64,000 nucleotides of DNA. Source: Tunicatimonas sp965217275. Lineage in GTDB: Bacteria > Bacteroidota > Bacteroidia > Cytophagales > Cyclobacteriaceae. The translations under genes were made by a program, and so were the position numbers. Within the stretch, counting starts at the first letter, position 1. Each line of letters opens with the position of its first letter. Under the pieces are notes generated by a model, which did no database searches, was not told where the DNA came from, and was given only the letters and a program-made list of their open reading frames with translations. Shown here piece by piece: positions 61,681-64,000 of the stretch. The stretch spans positions 1,550,001-1,614,000 of the forward strand of contig OZ244400.1 of assembly GCA_965217275.1 (NCBI GenBank). Reading direction: 5' to 3'.

Positions 61681-63717
61681 TTACTCCTTCACCAACTCTT
61701 TATTCTCAAGCAAGGTCTTCAACTGGCTCAACTCGTCGCGCAGGCGAGCCGCCTCGATGAAGTCTAGCTCTTTGGCGGCTTTTTCCATGCTTTTCTGCGT
61801 AGTCTGAATTAGTTTTTCCAATTCGGGTTTGGCCATGTAGGCTACTACTGGGTCGGCGGCGACACTGGTTTCGGAAGGACCGGCATAGGCCTTGGGTGAT
61901 GATTTGCGCGAGTCGGCCACCTTAGTTTGTCCCATAATCGACTCGCGTGATTTGAGGATGGTTTTAGGCGTGATGCCGTGCTCGAGGTTATACTCCATCT
62001 GCTTGCTGCGGCGGCGGTTGGTTTCGTCGATGGCTACTTGCATAGAACCGGTGATCTTGTCAGCGTACATGATACAAACCCCATTTTCGTTGCGGGCAGC
62101 CCGGCCGATGGTCTGCACCAGCGATCGCTCGTTGCGCAAGAAGCCCTCTTTGTCGGCATCCAAAATGGCTACTAATGACACTTCGGGCAAGTCCAGGCCT
62201 TCGCGCAGCAGATTCACCCCCACCAGCACGTCGAACTCACCCAGGCGCAGGCCGCGCAGAATTTCCACCCGGTCGAGCGGCTTCACCTCCGAGTGCATGT
62301 AGCGACTACGCACCCCGGCGCGCTCCAGGTATTTTTGCAACTCTTCCGACATCCGCTTGGTCAGCGTAGTCACCAGCACCCGCTCGTTTTTATCAGCGCG
62401 GTCGTTGATCTCTTCCAACAGGTCGTCGATCTGGTTAATGCTGGGACGCACCTCAATGATGGGATCCAGCAAACCGGTCGGGCGAATCACCTGCTCCACC
62501 ACCACACCATCGGATTCGCGCAACTCGTACTCGGCGGGGGTGGCGCTCACGAAAATGATCTGGTTGACCATCGACTCAAACTCATTGAAGGTAAGCGGCC
62601 GGTTGTCCATCGCCGAGGGGAGGCGGAAGCCGTAGTCCACCAGGTTGACCTTCCGGGCGCGGTCGCCACCCCACATGGCGCGCACCTGGGGGATGGTGAC
62701 GTGGCTCTCGTCGATCATCATCAGGAAGTCTTCCGGAAAATAGTCAAGCAGGCAGAAAGGGCGTTGCCCCGGTTGACGGCGGTCGAAGTAGCGGGAGTAA
62801 TTTTCAATGCCCGAGCAGTAGCCCAACTCGCGGATCATCTCCAGGTCAAACTCCGTCCGTTCCTGAATGCGTTTTGCTTCCAGGAAGCGCTTTTCGTCTT
62901 CGAACAGTTGAATTTGCTCCACCAAGTCGTCCTGAATCTCGTATATTGCCTTCTGCGCATTGTCCTTGGCGGTCACGAACAGATTAGCCGGATAGATGGT
63001 GACGATGCGTTCGTCGGCCAATTTTTTGCCGGTGTAGGGATCAATGCGCTGAATGGCTTCGATCTCATCGCCCCAGAAATAGAGTCGGTACGCAAAGTCG
63101 GCGTAGGCGATGAAGATATCCACTGTATCGCCCTTCACCCGGAAGTTGCCTCGCTTGAATTCCCCTTCGGTGCGGCTGTACAGAATGTCCACCAGTGCGT
63201 AGAGCAGCTTCTGTCGCGACAAATGATCGCCTTCCTGCAAACGAATGGCATTCTTGCCGAATTCGTCGGGATTGCCCAGCCCGTAGATGCACGACACCGA
63301 AGCCACAATCAGCACGTCGCGCCGTCCCGACAGCAGCGAAGAGGTAGCGCTAAGCCGTAACTTCTCGATCTCCTCATTGATGGCCAAATCCTTTTCAATA
63401 TAAACGTTGGAAGTCGGAATAAAGGCTTCCGGTTGGTAATAGTCGTAGTACGAAATGAAGTATTCTACCGCGTTGTTTGGAAAAAACTGCTTGAATTCGC
63501 CGTAGAGTTGAGCGGCCAGGGTTTTGTTATGGCTCAGCACCAGGGTAGGGCGATTTACCTGGGCCACCACGTTGGCCATCGTAAAAGTTTTGCCCGAACC
63601 GGTTACCCCCAGCAGCGTTTGGGCACGCTCGCCATCGCGAAGGCCTTGCACCAGTTGCTCGATGGCGGTAGGCTGATCGCCGGTGGGTTCGTAGTCCGAA
63701 GTGAGTTCAAAATCCAT
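61681..63717 (-). CDS. uvrB: Excinuclease ABC subunit B
   Basis: A 678-residue nucleotide-excision-repair protein that verifies DNA damage passed on by UvrA and recruits UvrC. It shows Walker A G-V-T-G-S-G-K-T-F-T, the beta-hairpin segment Y-F-I-S-Y-Y-D-Y-Y-Q-P-E-A, helicase motifs M-M-I-D-E-S-H-V-T and Q-T-I-G-R-A-A-R-N, and a C-terminal UVR helix pair (A-A-K-E-L-D-F-I-E-A-A-R-L-R-D-E). The length is normal. The start M-D-F-E-L-T-S-D-Y-E-P is typical. Confidence 0.97.
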   Translation of the reverse strand: MDFELTSDYEPTGDQPTAIEQLVQGLRDGERAQTLLGVTGSGKTFTMANVVAQVNRPTLVLSHNKTLAAQLYGEFKQFFPNNAVEYFISYYDYYQPEAFIPTSNVYIEKDLAINEEIEKLRLSATSSLLSGRRDVLIVASVSCIYGLGNPDEFGKNAIRLQEGDHLSRQKLLYALVDILYSRTEGEFKRGNFRVKGDTVDIFIAYADFAYRLYFWGDEIEAIQRIDPYTGKKLADERIVTIYPANLFVTAKDNAQKAIYEIQDDLVEQIQLFEDEKRFLEAKRIQERTEFDLEMIRELGYCSGIENYSRYFDRRQPGQRPFCLLDYFPEDFLMMIDESHVTIPQVRAMWGGDRARKVNLVDYGFRLPSAMDNRPLTFNEFESMVNQIIFVSATPAEYELRESDGVVVEQVIRPTGLLDPIIEVRPSINQIDDLLEEINDRADKNERVLVTTLTKRMSEELQKYLERAGVRSRYMHSEVKPLDRVEILRGLRLGEFDVLVGVNLLREGLDLPEVSLVAILDADKEGFLRNERSLVQTIGRAARNENGVCIMYADKITGSMQVAIDETNRRRSKQMEYNLEHGITPKTILKSRESIMGQTKVADSRKSSPKAYAGPSETSVAADPVVAYMAKPELEKLIQTTQKSMEKAAKELDFIEAARLRDELSQLKTLLENKELVKE

Positions 63718-63803
63718 AAATAGTCAACGCGAAAGGGGTTGCGGAATGTTCACGGTGGGCTGCTTTTGTGTACCAAGAGCGCGGTATAAGTTTTATCAGC
63801 CGA

Positions 63804-64000
63804 CTACCACTTCACCACCACCTGAAACTTTACGTCAGTTCGGTGGTTTCCCGCAATGGTTTCCAAGCCAGTACCCACCTCGTCCCGGTCGTAAAAAGTG
63901 GTTCGCGCCAGCTTCGTCCACAAGCTCACGTGCCGACTGGCCCGATAGCGAACTAGCAAATAGTTGCGCACCCCGCTACCGGAGTAGGCCGGAATGGCGA
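63804..64000 (-). CDS. C-terminal fragment of a probable helix-hairpin-helix/barrel protein
   Basis: On the minus strand the frame from the window edge to the TAG at 63804-63806 reads A-I-P-A-Y-S-G-S-G-V-R-N-Y-L-L-V-R-Y-R, then L-W-T-K-L-A-R-T-T-F-Y-D-R-D and G-L-E-T-I-A-G-N-H-R-T-D-V-K-F-Q-V-V-V-K-W. This strand pattern resembles the end of the large Bacteroidota proteins that combine a ComEA-like helix-hairpin-helix region with an outer-membrane-type barrel. Only about 65 residues are visible, so the name is tentative. Confidence 0.5.
   Translation of the reverse strand, partial: AIPAYSGSGVRNYLLVRYRASRHVSLWTKLARTTFYDRDEVGTGLETIAGNHRTDVKFQVVVKW

Noticed and set aside
62293..63360. 355-codon open frame antisense to uvrB
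   Set aside because: It is fully covered by uvrB on the other strand, and its histidine- and valine-rich translation has no domain.

Overview
The window looks like chromosomal DNA of a Bacteroidota bacterium, probably of the Cytophagales/Saprospiria type. The evidence is several MacB/FtsX-type permeases ending in the R-N-P-V-D-S-L-R-D-E tail common in that phylum, a lysyl-tRNA synthetase with a C-terminal extension, multiple SurA-like lipoprotein chaperones, PorT-like and BamA-like barrels, and paired PSD1/DUF1501 proteins of the kind shared with Planctomycetes. Base composition is moderately GC-rich in core genes and clearly AT-richer in several accessory islands (about 15.4-16.0, 43.0-45.1, 49.9-50.9 and 58.1-59.4 kb). 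The genus assignment is inference only. || Layout. 1-10.2 kb: the end of a GH32 glycosidase, a Uma2 remnant, then three paralogous ABC-transporter permeases (934-3354, 4196-6505, 7214-9580). Each permease has the same leader with two ACTGCA hexamers 21 bp apart, and each is followed by a small two-gene toxin-antitoxin-like pair (DUF4160/DUF2442, antitoxin/broken RelE, antitoxin/MazF). A 17-residue permease tail relic lies between the first two. 10.3-16 kb: mscL, a ROK glucokinase, a secreted protein, an aldo/keto reductase, and a membrane protein carrying what looks like an inactivated metzincin domain. 16.2-26 kb: two copies of a PSD1-DUF1501 gene pair, one split by a 312-bp segment bounded by 25-bp inverted repeats. 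26-33 kb: glycosyltransferase, DUF547 protein, BamA-like barrel, tadA, a very small kinase-like protein and lysS. 33-38.5 kb: three SurA/PpiC-type chaperone genes and a MoxR ATPase. 38.6-43 kb: a Uma2 gene with an internal deletion, an arsR-arsM arsenic module with two matching operators, a UbiA-like membrane protein coupled to a methyltransferase, and hemH. 43-45.2 kb: an AAA ATPase plus DUF4276 (TOPRIM-like) pair, a candidate anti-phage system. 45.2-50 kb: pheA, glyA, tatC and an unknown secreted protein. 49.9-50.9 kb: a DUF2188 plus TIR-like pair, a second candidate defence module. 51-64 kb: an intergenic 41-bp repeat array, a helical protein, a barrel protein, an AddA/RecB-like helicase whose nuclease motif appears lost, a Tat-exported Gfo/Idh/MocA protein, an MNT nucleotidyltransferase with a tail relic of a second copy, small unknown genes, a DUF6807-ThuA protein, uvrB and the end of a probable helix-hairpin-helix protein. 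|| How the genes relate. Housekeeping blocks (lysS, pheA, glyA, tatC, uvrB, hemH, SurA-like operon) alternate with accessory islands. The accessory DNA shows repeated decay and recombination: tail relics, nonsense mutation, internal deletions, a converted patch between the two PSD1 genes, and several families of short intergenic repeats including double-hairpin REP-like elements. The best candidates for little-described systems are the AAA/DUF4276 pair, the DUF2188/TIR-like pair, the co-regulated permease array and the degenerate metzincin membrane protein. No CRISPR array, rRNA or tRNA gene was recognised.
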